From NCBI GenBank assembly GCA_003024175.1, contig MDYQ01000599.1, positions 1-64,000 on the forward strand: a DNA stretch of 64,000 nucleotides, read 5' to 3'. Under the pieces are notes generated by a model, which was not told the origin of the DNA, searched no databases, and saw only the letters and a program-made list of their open reading frames with translations. The position numbers and the translations under genes are program-made. This document shows, one piece after another, positions 10,244 through 20,236 of this stretch (its first letter is position 1; each line of letters opens with the position of its first letter). The DNA comes from Planoprotostelium fungivorum. Taxonomy: Eukaryota; Evosea; Variosea; Cavosteliida; Cavosteliaceae.

Positions 10244-12653
10244 ATGGTGAGTATATCTCCAGAGAAGAAGGCTTTAGATGATTTGAAGAAATACATCACA
10301 CCTCTATCCACTATCGGTAGACAACCCAATCACGAGACTTCATCTTGCAATCCCAACGATGTCAAGGTGCGAGGAGAAGCGAGATGCCTAATTGAGTCTC
10401 TATCGTAGGAGTATCGTAAGAGAGTTTCCACCTTCAAGACGTTTCAGTGGTTCGCAAAGCCACCATCTCTGAGTTTCACCGAATGCGCCAGACATGGTTG
10501 GATCAACACATCTCCAGATTCTCTCCAATGTGTCACCTGCAAGGCCATGTTGGTCTACCACCTCTCTCCCATCTTGAAGAACGATCAGAAATTCGGTGCG
10601 GAACGTGGAGAAGGAGAACGAAGGAGTGCTGATCTTGAATAGTCAAGAAGTATGTTTCAGAATTCCATGATCGATTGCAAGCAGGCCACAGAGAGTTCTG
10701 TCCTTGGAGATCGACGTCTTGCCCGGTTAGCTTCGGACAAGTTCCTCTCAACTATTCTTATACCGAAGGTGACTCTGAAGATGCCTCCACACTCAGCATC
10801 AAGTTGGACTTTCTCGGTCGTTTGGAATCCCTCTTCACCTGCGCCAACCTCCCTGACATACACCCATCCTTTCGAATCCAAGCGGTGAGAGATTCTCTTC
10901 TTCTCCCTCTCTGATGCAGCATGATCTCTGAAACTGAATGATTAGAGAGCCAACATCACGAAAGAAGGAAATATTGCAGAGAACCTTCCTCTACATCATC
11001 TGAGGTCCATCGCCGGAAATTCGAACGAAGGAGTCGATCTACAACCCGACACTTTGAAAGGTGGGGCGTACTTGAGCGCCATCTACCTCGCCCTATGTGG
11101 TTGGAAGTCGAGCACATCGCATCATCTCATCTGTGTGGACTGTCAACGTCTCGTCCCCATCAATTCTTATTCTCTCGCCGAGGTTCGTCTTCCATTTTTC
11201 CAAGTCCATCATCGATTTCATGATCGTGATGGAATGGAGAGTGATGAAAGAACAGGTGGATGAAGATACGGACGAGATAGAGATTCCCTTCGTGGAGGAA
11301 GAGATCGATGTACCGGACTCGAACGAGCAAGGTCAACACCCACCGGAAGAGAGCAGAGATGAAAACGGAGAGCCCACAGTGGAGGGAGAAGAGAGGGGAG
11401 GGGAAGAAGAGATCGAAGTGGAACTGTCAGACGAAGAGATACCCTTTGAAGAGAGCAGACTGGAAGAGGGAGAGAGATCTGAAGACAGGTCCGAAGAGGG
11501 AACGGAAGACAGAGAAGAGATGGAAGGAGAAGAGAGGGGAGAGGAAGGAGAGGGAGAAGAGAGGGGAGAGGAAGGAGAGGGAGAAGAGAGGGGAGAGGAA
11601 GGAGAGGGAGAAGAGAGAGGAAGGGATAGCAGCCAAGAAGAAGAGAGGGGAGAGGATACATCTTCCAGTCAATCTTCCGAAGAAGAGGGAAGAGAGGAGA
11701 GCAGAGATGAAGACAGAAGAGATGAAGAGGGCAAACAAGTCCACTCTGACAGCAATCCGGTGCAGAGTGACAGCCACGAAGAGATGGAAGAGAGCAAGTA
11801 TGCAGAGGAAGAGAAGGAAGAGGAGGAAGAGGAAGAGAGAGAAGAAGAGGAAGAGGAAGAGAGAGAAGAAGAGGAAGAGGAGGAAGATGAGGCGGAAGAA
11901 GAAGAGCTGCGTGAAAAGCTGCTGGGATTTGCAAACCAGCGGAGAGTGGGAGGGACGAGTGATCCGATCGTTCTGGACAGCAGCTCCGATGAGGATGAGG
12001 GAGGAAAGGATATCGGTCAAGTGGATGGAATGGATGATGATCAAGACAACAATCACTCAACACAAGTTAACCAGCCAACAGAAGATGTCAATCAACCAAT
12101 CGACCCAGTCAATGAGCCGACACCACAGGCTGGAGTGGTTACCCCTGAGAGAGAAGGAAATACAGGGGGAGATACTGCACAAGTACAAGATGCGATGGAG
12201 ACGAACGTAGAGACGAGAGAAGAGGAGATGGAGAGACACGAGGAAGAGCCCGCAGAGAGATGGATGGAGAATGAAGAAGAGACGAGTGAGGGGGGAGCGG
12301 CAGAAGACAGAAGAGAGAGGATGGAAGAGAGTCACGAGGCGAGAGAGACGACAGAAGAGATGAGAGAGACGACAGAAGAGTCAGAGGAAGGAAAGGGAAC
12401 AAAGAGAAAGACAGCGGAGGAGAGGAGAGAGGAAGCGAAGAAGAGGGCGGGCAGGCGGTACTTCCAACCGTTAGAAGAGCACCGATATTACTGCCCCTGG
12501 AGGTCCACTCACAACAAAGAACCCACCTGGCTCCTCCTCATGCGAAGTCTCCTCTCCCAAGACAATCGCTCCACAAAGAAACAGACCTTCGACAGAGCTC
12601 AAGACCCCGTCGCCTTCGTTCGCAGCGTTCTCAGGGGAGACGTTCCCTTATAA
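10244..12653 (+). CDS. C3HC/NIPA-type zinc-finger protein (ZC3HC1/Pml39-like)
   Basis: The protein carries both BIR-like halves of the C3HC (NIPA/Rsm1) family. The first half has FAKPPSLSFTECARHGW, CVTCKAML and HREFCPWRSTSCP (10440-10740). The second has LALCGWKSS, LICVDCQRLV (11085-11160) and, far downstream, LEEHRYYCPWRS (12465-12510). Human ZC3HC1 and yeast Pml39 act at the nuclear-pore basket; that role is inferred. The second zinc finger is split by about 430 residues of Glu/Arg/Ser-rich acidic sequence (11250-12440), an extreme insertion for the family. Four introns of 41-80 nt were placed with consistent phases. ATG 10244, stop TAA 12651. The last codon lies 28 bp from the stop of the convergent Pet127-like gene. 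Confidence 0.85.
11527..11612. repeat. In-frame 27 bp repeats, acidic linker
   Basis: Three near-perfect 27 bp units encode GEERGEEGE inside the acidic insertion of the C3HC protein. Purine-only tracts (GA-rich) continue to about 11905 and again from 12180 to 12440. Replication slippage is a plausible origin. Confidence 0.8.
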
Positions 12654-12681
12654 ACATGAAATGCTTTCGAACCGTTTTTAT

Positions 12682-14700
12682 TTAATGATCCAAGTCGGCC
12701 GTGTCCTCAGCGAACATCTGTTGGATGACGATGGGAGGGACGTTCATGAGAGCCAGAGACACCTACACTCGTTCATCTCCTCTTCCTCCATGTATCTCTC
12801 ACCTTGCTGCTGGTCTGTTCGCTGAGTGTCGTGTAGATGGGGTTGATGAACTTGCCCTCTCCATCGGTGGTATCGATGGTGAGGTGCCACAGGTCCATGT
12901 TCTGCAGGGATGCATTCTCTACGTACATTCTCATGATTCGACCTTGCGTCTCTCATCAGTGTCTGTAGACTCTCCTCCTTCATGGTGATGGTGATGATCA
13001 TACGATGATGGTGATGATCATAAGATGATGGTGATGATCATATGATGATGGTCTCACCTTCCGTTACAAAAGTGACTCGCATCTCACTGAGTGAAGAGTA
13101 GTGCTCCGTGAGAGTGTCCATGGTGAATTCGAACAACTTCATGATCAGATTGAAAAAATAATCTCCGTATTCCGTAGATCCGTAGAGACTGTACGAGTTG
13201 ACTGAATGCTTTCAGATCTCAACACTCACCAGTTGTCCATCTCGGCCTGAGAGATGTATTCGAACCCAAAGATCTCCTTCGTATTGTGATAGGCCACAAA
13301 GATTCCGGCCATCTTACCGATTCTCACTTGCATGTTGTATTTGATGAAGGCAGATCGAGTCATGTCTAAGAACTCCTTCTCCACCGATTGATCTGCACCT
13401 CGTCAGGATCGATCCATCTGTTTCGTGTCTCTTCTCTCACCGGTGCTGATGATGTCTTCCATTCGCTTGTGGATGTGGTTGAGTGGCCGTAAGATGTTGT
13501 AACGGATGGCACCTGTTGCTCTCGTCTTCAGATCGAAGGTCTTCTTTGGGCCCGGAATGGAATCTGAATAACAATCCAATTGGGCTCTCAACAGAAATTT
13601 TCCCATCTCATTCGTCTCAGTGAAACATGGTGGGTTGTAGACTCACTTTGAGGTAGTGGTAGGCCTCTGGCTTGTAGTTCTTCTTCGGTTTGCATTTCTT
13701 GAGACAGTTGGCCTCGAACACTTCCGGTTCCATGGTGAGCATGCACTCCATGCTCTTACCCAGATCCATCAGATAGGCGTTGGGCATGTTGTCTCCGTCT
13801 TTTGCGGCATCCACGTTCCACAAGTCACGAGCTCTCGTCAGGACAACGACACCTGCTCTCTTTGTAAAGAAAGAGAAGGTGTCCATCTGTGCCTGCATGT
13901 CCAGAGAGAGTCTGTCACGGGTCAGACGTCTACGCCAGGAGTGATTGGAATGGCGGTGGAAGACAAGAGAAGGTAATGTCTCTGATGGAAGACTCACCGA
14001 TCGATGTGAACTGGTTTTGAATTGGAAGCGAGCATGTAAAAGTGAGTCATGATGGTGGAGACGGAGGAAGTAGAACCTCTGTACTTGACGCCATTCTCTT
14101 GGGCCAGAGTGAGGAGAGTCTTGTCCTGTGACGCTGCGACGTATTCTACCATCGAATGCCATGCGATGTCGGCAGATTCTGGAATGTTTCTGAGAAATTC
14201 AGGGTTGAAGTGTTCCAGATGCAATGTCGAATCTTGAATGGGATGATATCCTGGCGAGTGCAGGACTTGTTCTAGATTGTGAGCGAGACGTGCCACTTGT
14301 CTAGGGACAGGCGGTTCGATGGCTGAAACCGATGAGATGGATCAGGCACGAGTGACATACCCTCCTGCTTGATGACAGAGTTATCGAATGTTGTCGATGC
14401 CTCAAATAATATATCGCCAGGTATTGGCTGTGGATTCTGCATGAATTCTTTCGGTTTCTCCAACTTCTGTAATGGATATTTCGAGCGATACAGGATACCT
14501 GCGGACTGATACGATTCAGTGATGCCAGTACAACACCGTCTCAGATTCACCTGTGTCTTCTTTGCCGTCTGTATTGGGTTCCTTTTTACGATGGATTTGA
14601 TGCCTTCCAACAATCCATTATCGGTTACTGTTCCAGCGGGTCTCACTCCAAATCTCACGTTGGGACGAACTCTCAACCCCGAAGAGAGAATCCTGTTCAT
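12682..14700 (-). CDS. Pet127-like mitochondrial RNA-processing protein
   Basis: The exons match the Pet127 family in order: LAHNLEQVLHSPG (about 14260), ENGVKYRGSTSSVS (about 14070), DAAKDGDN and LGKSMECMLTMEPE (13740-13810), EAYHYLK, GKFLLRAQLDCY and FDLKTRATGAIR (13480-13660), QVRIGKMAGIFVAYHN and IFGFEYIS (13240-13340). In yeast Pet127 is a membrane-associated mitochondrial protein needed for 5' processing of mitochondrial transcripts; its fold has been related to PD-(D/E)XK nucleases. The start at 14700 opens with MNRILSSGLRVRPNVRFG, a basic amphipathic presequence that supports mitochondrial import and this start. The AATAAA signal begins on the last base of the stop codon. Introns are short except one near 13000 with an 18 bp repeat. 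Confidence 0.9.
12975..13053. repeat. 18 bp tandem repeat in a Pet127-like intron
   Basis: About four units of ATGATGGTGATGATCATA lie in tandem immediately upstream (plus-strand sense) of the coding segment ending near 13055. Each unit contains the palindrome TGATCA. Confidence 0.8.
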
Positions 14701-14794
14701 GGTGATGACAATCGGTGATGTGATCTGTGATCTCGGTTTCTCGCTTTTTATTTCTTTGAGACGGGAAACAAATACCGAACAAAGACAAGGACCC

Positions 14795-15261
14795 ATGAAG
14801 GGAAGCAGGGAGGTAAGAAGGACAGCCATCGAAGTTTTATCCAGAGCCTTCACTCCCGAACGGATCGACACATTGAATTTGGTCACAGAGAGCAGAACAA
14901 AACGTCTGACAGTGGTGTTGGAAGATGCCATACGACCGCAACAGATTGGATCGTGTCTGAACGTATTAGAAGGTGTGTCAAATAGAATGAGATGAGGGCT
15001 GAGATGTGTAGCATACGGGATACACAAAGTGCACTTAGTGGACACGTACAACAGACTCCCTGTCGATATGTTCAAAGGTGGCAACGATTTTGAGTGACGA
15101 CTGATGTTAGTGCAGATGTGGACCGTTACATCCAGGTCAAGCGGCATAAAGACATATCGTCTTGTGCGACATATCTGCGATCAAAAGACGTATTCGTTCT
15201 CTTCTCAGCCATCACCACTGAACTTCCAACAGTTTCAAATGTGGGGTGCAGGAACAACTGA
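14795..15261 (+). CDS. SpoU/TrmH-type RNA 2'-O-methyltransferase, apparently short
   Basis: The family is seen from LTVVLEDAIRPQQIGSCLNV (about 14905-14965), the SpoU motif 1 with Arg-containing loop, followed after an intron by AYGIHKVHLVDTYNRLPVD (15010-15065) and, after a 38 nt intron, DRYIQVKRHKD plus CATYLRSKDVFVLFSA (15118-15215). This is the first half of the trefoil-knot fold of TrmH, which methylates G18 of tRNA. The usual second and third motifs (N-E-x-x-G and SLNVS, which bind S-adenosylmethionine) are not found downstream; the frame stops at 15259. Either the C-terminus is spliced in a way I did not resolve or the gene is truncated. The start at 14795 is the first ATG in frame, and it faces the Pet127-like gene head to head. 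Confidence 0.6.
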
Positions 15262-15319
15262 AACCGATCCTCACAGTGAGTCCATCACCGATCATCCATT
15301 CCACTCCTGATCATCGAAG

Positions 15320-16183
15320 AAAGCATCTCCATCTTGTCTCCGTTTTTTCCGAGAGTCAAGCCCCTCTCAGCTGGTGCCGCCGTGGCCTCCGTCGCCGCCG
15401 CCGTATCAGCCAAACCGTTAGGTATTTACATTCCATCTTTCACTCCCCAACTCTTGCAGGCAAATTGATCGACCCAAAGAAGCCACAGGTCAGTTCCATC
15501 ATCGTCCACTCATTAGCCCTCACCGACCCGCCAGATCGCTGCACAGACCTTCTTACGCAAGGCCATGGATCGCCTCCGCTTGCTCCCCGGAGCACATTAC
15601 GAGCCACGCTCAGCTGTTGCAACCACTGCGGTGGCCACCGTATCAGCTGCCGTCTCCGCAGCAGCAGGTGAAGAGATAGACTCCATCTCACTAACGTGGA
15701 CCAGGCCCCGCAGCAGCAGTGGTGGGTCCAATTGCCACGGCTGTGGCCTCGGCGGCCGCTGGACCGCTGGCTTCTCTCGCAACGAGAGCGGCGGCCGATT
15801 CAATCCATCACGTGGATCGCATGGCCCTCCTCTTCGGCGGTCACGATCAACGCGTGAGATGGAGATGATGGAGGCCATCGATCTGATGGGAAGGACAGAT
15901 CACCTCCTACGCTCGTGGAATGTGTGACGGAATGTTTTCTCTTCCTGGAATGGGTGTCGTACCGATATTCGACACGGATGCCGCCGTGGCGGTTACGTTG
16001 ACTTATTTAAACTCTTGGGGAGGAATCCAACCCGATCTGACCGAGGATGAGAAAGAAAAGTGAAGGTGGAACGTGATGGAGGGAGCTGATGTGATCAGGT
16101 TGATCCTTCATTGGTTGCTGCAACATCACCCGAGCCCAAAGGCCATCCTGAGAGATCACGACATGTACGATAATATCAAATAA
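15320..16183 (+). CDS. Ala/Gly-rich hypothetical protein
   Basis: Unknown protein read through five exons: LSAGAAVASVAAAVSAKPL (about 15350-15410), KLIDPKKPQ, AAQTFLRKAMDRLRLLPGAH (about 15545-15600), a second and third Ala-rich stretch (VATVSAAVSAAAG, ATAVASAAAGPLASLATR; 15610-15790), MALLFGGHDQR, GMCDGMFSLPGMGVVPIF (15900-15975) and a final LLQHHPSPKAILRDHDMY ending at 16183. The three Ala/Gly/Val stretches look like repeats of one motif and could be small-residue membrane helices. I found no start codon for the first exon, so the 5' end is open; it might even be joined to the upstream methyltransferase exons. Confidence 0.5.
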
Positions 16184-16271
16184 ATCACATCGGTAGGTTT
16201 TATTTGGTGTCTATCTATCCTTGACACTCCTATTATCATCTCTCGTGGTACATTCATCCTTTGTCATCACA

Positions 16272-17475
16272 TCATGCAACGTTTGATTGTTGTGAGGCCC
16301 TCCATGCATGTTCTGTGACGTTCAGCCAGAATCTCTTCTCTTCATCGCTCACGTAGAACGTTGATGGCTCTCGTAAATTGTCTCTTGAATCCATAGAACG
16401 TGTGCATCTGTTCGTCATCTCAGCATGGGTGTGTGATGCATATGCAGATGAGTCACTCACCACTCCATCTGTCGTGGCCAAATCAATGGAGTCATTCTTG
16501 TGCAATTTGGTACCCGTCTGACCCTACATCATCTCAGTGACGCCATTATAAGATGACTCACCATCTTGATGAGAGAGACGCAGAAGAAGGGGATCACGGC
16601 TCTGTGGACCACTCGAGAGTCACCCACGAAGGTAGAGACGAAACAGAGGTAGTTGTCAGAGACCATGAGGTAGCCTCTGATGCCCTGCTGAGATGTCCCT
16701 GCCATCACCACACATTTGCAGGAGAATTCAGATAGGAGGGGCTCGGTGATGCCACAAACATTCCATCTAGATTGACTCTCTTGTGTGTTTTCTCCCACCA
16801 TCTGCGTCACCATCACCCTCTACGCTCAGATCTCATCATGTTCTCCGGAGAGATGTCGATGATGACGTCATTCTCACCTCTGCGAGTGCTGATCGAACTT
16901 GTGATACGATGCCTTCTTGAGTCAGTGATGCACAATGGATGTTCTCACTCTTTTTCGTCTTTGGCTGATCCATACAAACAGGTCGAAGAGCAGAAGAAGG
17001 AGCTGCAGATTGTTTCACCTGCAACTCAACTGGTTTCACTGGTTTTGGAGGCAATGGTGGAACTGCATCCTGTAAAATCATTAGACTTTCCATTTTGTGA
17101 CTCATGAGTAGGTGACAGACGTACCGATTCGACCATGTCTGGCTTCGCCCATTTTGGGGGAGGCAAAGGTGCCTCCTTCTTTCTTCTCATAAACAGAGGA
17201 GAAGCCATATGCTCTGGGTTCAGTCTGAATGAAGTATACGATGCTTTCATGCTGGATCTGTTGTTCAGAGGAGGGGTAGGGAATACAGCACCGATCGGCG
17301 GGCCTACGGCAATCCATCAGATCAAAACGTCAAATTGTAACTCACAGTTGATGTTTCCATCTGAATCAAACTGAGATAGACTCAGTGGCAGGGCAGCAAA
17401 CGATGGTAGAGAGGGGTCACGCGTGGGTGAGATGGGAAAATCTGAAGCAGACAGTTTATCGCTAACATCGCTCAT
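16272..17475 (-). CDS. GRAM-domain protein
   Basis: The start at 17475 (MSDVSDKLSASDFPIS) opens a Pro/Ser-rich N-terminal half containing APLPPPKWAKP and VPPLPPKPVKPVE, possible SH3 or profilin ligands. The C-terminal part has the GRAM core: FSCKCVVMAGTSQQGIRGYL, MVSDNYLCFVSTF and AVIPFFCVSLIKM (16560-16740), then FYVSDEEKRFWLNV near the end. GRAM domains bind membranes, often phosphoinositides. Four introns were placed. With only about 330 residues and no other domain, its partner function is unknown; it may act as a membrane-recruited adaptor. Confidence 0.75.
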
Positions 17476-18148
17476 GTTCGTGGGTGTCGGTGGTCGTCTT
17501 GTGAGTTTCTATTTCTTTGTAGAATTTCGCTCCCGAACCTTAGCCTTTTGGTGTTCTGATTTGGTCGTAATATTATACAAGCACATTTAAATTTGTTGTC
17601 GCTTGTGGTTTTTATTGAGTGTCCGTGTGGTGTGCCGAGTAACAATGGATGGTTAATTGCAGATCAAGCGTCTCCCTCGCAACATTGAACTGCTTCTCCA
17701 GATCTTTGAACAGGGGATTACTTTTCCAAAATCAACATGGAAGGTGAGTTAGTGCTGAACTGACGTATATGTATGGAATATACATCATCTCCTCCCCAAT
17801 TTGAATCGTTGAGTTGAAGATTGGCTTCGAGACCTTGTGTACGTGCATGCTCGATGAAAGCAGCAGGTTGCACAGTGTCTGGATCCTCTTTCGCGAAACC
17901 TCAAACTGAGTTGATGTATCCTCGAAGCGTGCGGAGTTCGGCTCGGCCACAATGAGTTCGACCTCTGATCCGGAGGCAGCTTTCAATTTGTTGACCAACT
18001 CTGGGAGGCAGCCGTCAAAGAGGGAAAAACTTGCAGAGCAGATTCTGATATTAAGATCCAACCTGAGGATATGACAGAGGAAGACTTTGCAGTGTTTAGA
18101 GTGTATCGCTTGTTGCTGAGGTTGATTGTTTGCACATCCAACGCACTT
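17476..18148. other. Intergenic, no gene recognised
   Basis: A minus-strand frame of 109 codons (17732-18061) has no family match. The sequence separates the GRAM gene from the GBA2 fragment. It could include decayed flank of that fragment. Confidence 0.35.
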
Positions 18149-18490
18149 TTATTTCTTCATCTGATGCCAAGCCCATTGCATGGACCAGATGGCCAGCGGC
18201 CTCTGATAAGCGTAAGCTCTGTATCTTCCCTGGGAGTCCCATCCCTCGGGCGTCTGGAAAGCGTAACCGAACGTATTGTACGTCGTATCGATGATGCCCC
18301 TGGCGGTATCGAATGCCATCTCCTTCTTTCCTTCCAAGATCATGGTGCTAGCTAGGGCGTAAGTTGTCCCAGTCCACACCTGAGAATTTCCCTTGGATGA
18401 TTTCATGAAATCAAGACTCTCCGCTAATTGATGCTCAACAAAGGTCTTTGGAGGAATTTTATGGACATAAAATAAAATTGAGTACCTTCG
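18149..18490 (-). pseudogene. C-terminal fragment of GBA2-type glucosylceramidase
   Basis: Read on the minus strand, SQVWTGTTYALASTMI, FDTARGIIDTTYNTFGYAFQ, TPEGWDSQGRYRAYAYQ and RPLAIWSMQWA match the last 85 or so residues of non-lysosomal glucosylceramidase (GBA2, DUF608/GH116), an enzyme of about 900 residues that cleaves glucosylceramide at ER/plasma membrane. The frame reaches a stop upstream near 18508 and no other GBA2 segment exists between here and 18943. So this is a 5'-severed duplicate, not a working gene. The coding frame inside the fragment is intact, which suggests recent origin or continued expression as part of something else. Confidence 0.75.
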
Positions 18491-18943
18491 TGCACTTTAT
18501 GTGGCTTGGCTCTCAAACCTTGGTGACAATTCTATTGGCAGACAGTGAGAGGTTGCAAAGAATGGCAAAAAAGGAATGGAAGACTTGAGATTAGTTGTGA
18601 GGCCTCGTACATACGACAACAGAATTTCTACAACTAGGAAATGATGCAGCAAGCATACAACAGATATCTTGTGGATACAAAGGCCAAGGATTCAGTGACA
18701 CCAGGGCCCGCAATCAGCACGCTGAATGCAGTGCGGGCGAGTGGTAGATGAATGCACTACAATACCCCCTTTTACTATGGACATTCATCTCTTGCCGTTT
18801 CAGCTGTATATGAGCGCAAGACTTTCTCCTTTCTGTTATCTCTTCATGGTGTTCGACGTCGGTGGCATAAAATCGCGGTGACACCGCGTTGTTTGTGATC
18901 GTGATGTGTTTTTTGATCATCAGAATTGACAACACCGAGCACG
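18491..18943. other. Intergenic; gamma-SNAP upstream region
   Basis: No supported gene. A 37-codon plus-strand ORF starting near 18641 has no recognised motif. Confidence 0.35.
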
Positions 18944-20118
18944 ATGAAGGGATCTGAAAATGCAAGAATGGAAGAGGGAAATGGTTACCTCAAAGAGGCT
19001 GATAAATTGTGAGACTCTTGTGAGACATCCATTAAATCGTTAAGGGTGAAGACAACGATGTTCAGATGGAAGCCAGATTGGGATAATGCATGCCCACTCT
19101 ACGAGAAAGCAGGTGTGCGAATTGTGAGGGATGTCTTCGATTGAAATCAACAGCTGTCTGCTTCAAGAATGCGAAAGCGTACGACAGAGCCAAATATGCA
19201 TACAAGAGGGCAGCTGAGACGTACCATGGAATGAAGCTGTATGGTTTTCAGTTGAAGAGAATGAAACTGATTCCATCCAGATCGGGAGGAGCCGCAAAGA
19301 GTTTGGAAGAGGCAGCTAAAATGGCCACTCTCGAGAAGAGTCTCACTGAAGCAGTCGAATTGTACAAAGAGGCCAGTTCATTACAGAGAGAGAATGGTGC
19401 ACACGATCGCGCCGCAGAGATCTTGATCGTCGCCGCCAAGTGAGATGATCTCACGAATCGGACACCATCATTGACTTTTTGTAGAGCCATCGAAGAGACA
19501 GACGATGGAGGCGACATTGCCATTCAACTGGCGAAGGATGCCATAGACATCTATGAGACAGAAGATCGATTCCTCTACGCAGGCACCGCATTCAAATACG
19601 CCGTCTCGGTTTCACTTATGAACAAACAGTGAGATAATAACGATCTTCATCTCATCTTCTGATTGTTCGATTAATCGATGCAGGATCGATGAAGCGATCT
19701 CCATTCTGGAGAAGCAAGCCGAATCCAATATCAAGTTGAACAGAGATCCCGACCTCTTCAAGACGCATCTCAGTCTCATCGTCATCCACCTCCATCGCGA
19801 TGACACTGTTTCAGCGAACAAAGTCTACCAAGAGGCCATACAGTGAGATCTAACGGCCAAACTCCTCTGACTCCGTCAGGAACGCTGGCTTCGATCGCTC
19901 AGCAGAAGGGCAAGCGGCAGGTGCACTCATCGATGCCTTCGAATCGGGAGACCAGAAGCAAGTGAAGGCCATCACTTCGAAGCAAGTCTTCACCTTCTTG
20001 GACAACCAGGTGATACATACGTTCGTCAGTGATGGTGACGCTGATGCAGGTGGCCAAGTTGGCGATTCACATGAAGGCTTCTGCGGTCAGCAAGGGAGGA
20101 GACGACGATCTGATCTGA
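18944..20118 (+). CDS. Gamma-SNAP (vesicle fusion adaptor)
   Basis: A TPR-like helical adaptor that recruits NSF to SNARE complexes after membrane fusion. Diagnostic segments: FRWKPDWDNACPLYEKA (19055-19110), AVCFKNAKAYDRAKYAY, LEEAAKMATLEKSLTEAVEL (19300-19360), DDGGDIAIQLAKDAIDIYE, LSLIVIHLHRDD (19770-19800), and a C-terminus GGDDDLI. KWKPDWD and VLVHLHRND are gamma-SNAP rather than alpha-SNAP signatures. Six introns of 35-60 nt are phased consistently, including one at about 19229-19281 where the genomic frame stays open and could be misread as coding. Start 18944 gives MKGSENARMEEGNGYL; an ATG at 18968 is the alternative. It converges with the riboflavin gene, with 118 bp between stops. 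Confidence 0.9.
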
Positions 20119-20236
20119 TAAAGCGAGAAACGTAGATCGTCTTTGTGTAAACAAATCTTTACGAGTGATGTCACACGATCCACTATTCTATGACGATCTA
20201 TGTATTCACACGGAAGAGAACGAAGGGGGTCTGTAT

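Noticed and set aside
11218-12063. Long minus-strand ORFs rich in Leu/Ser/Pro and a plus-strand Arg/Lys-rich one
   Set aside because: They are shadows of the purine-rich acidic linker of the C3HC protein, where stop codons are rare in several frames.
14519-14995. Long plus-strand ORF of 158 codons
   Set aside because: Its first part is the antisense shadow of the Pet127-like N-terminus; only the part from 14795 has methylase motifs.
15010-15118. A 17 nt intron in the SpoU-like gene (after ...FKGGNDF)
   Set aside because: A 38 nt GT-AG intron starting after MFK gives a better family match (KDVDRYIQV), so no ultrashort intron is needed here.
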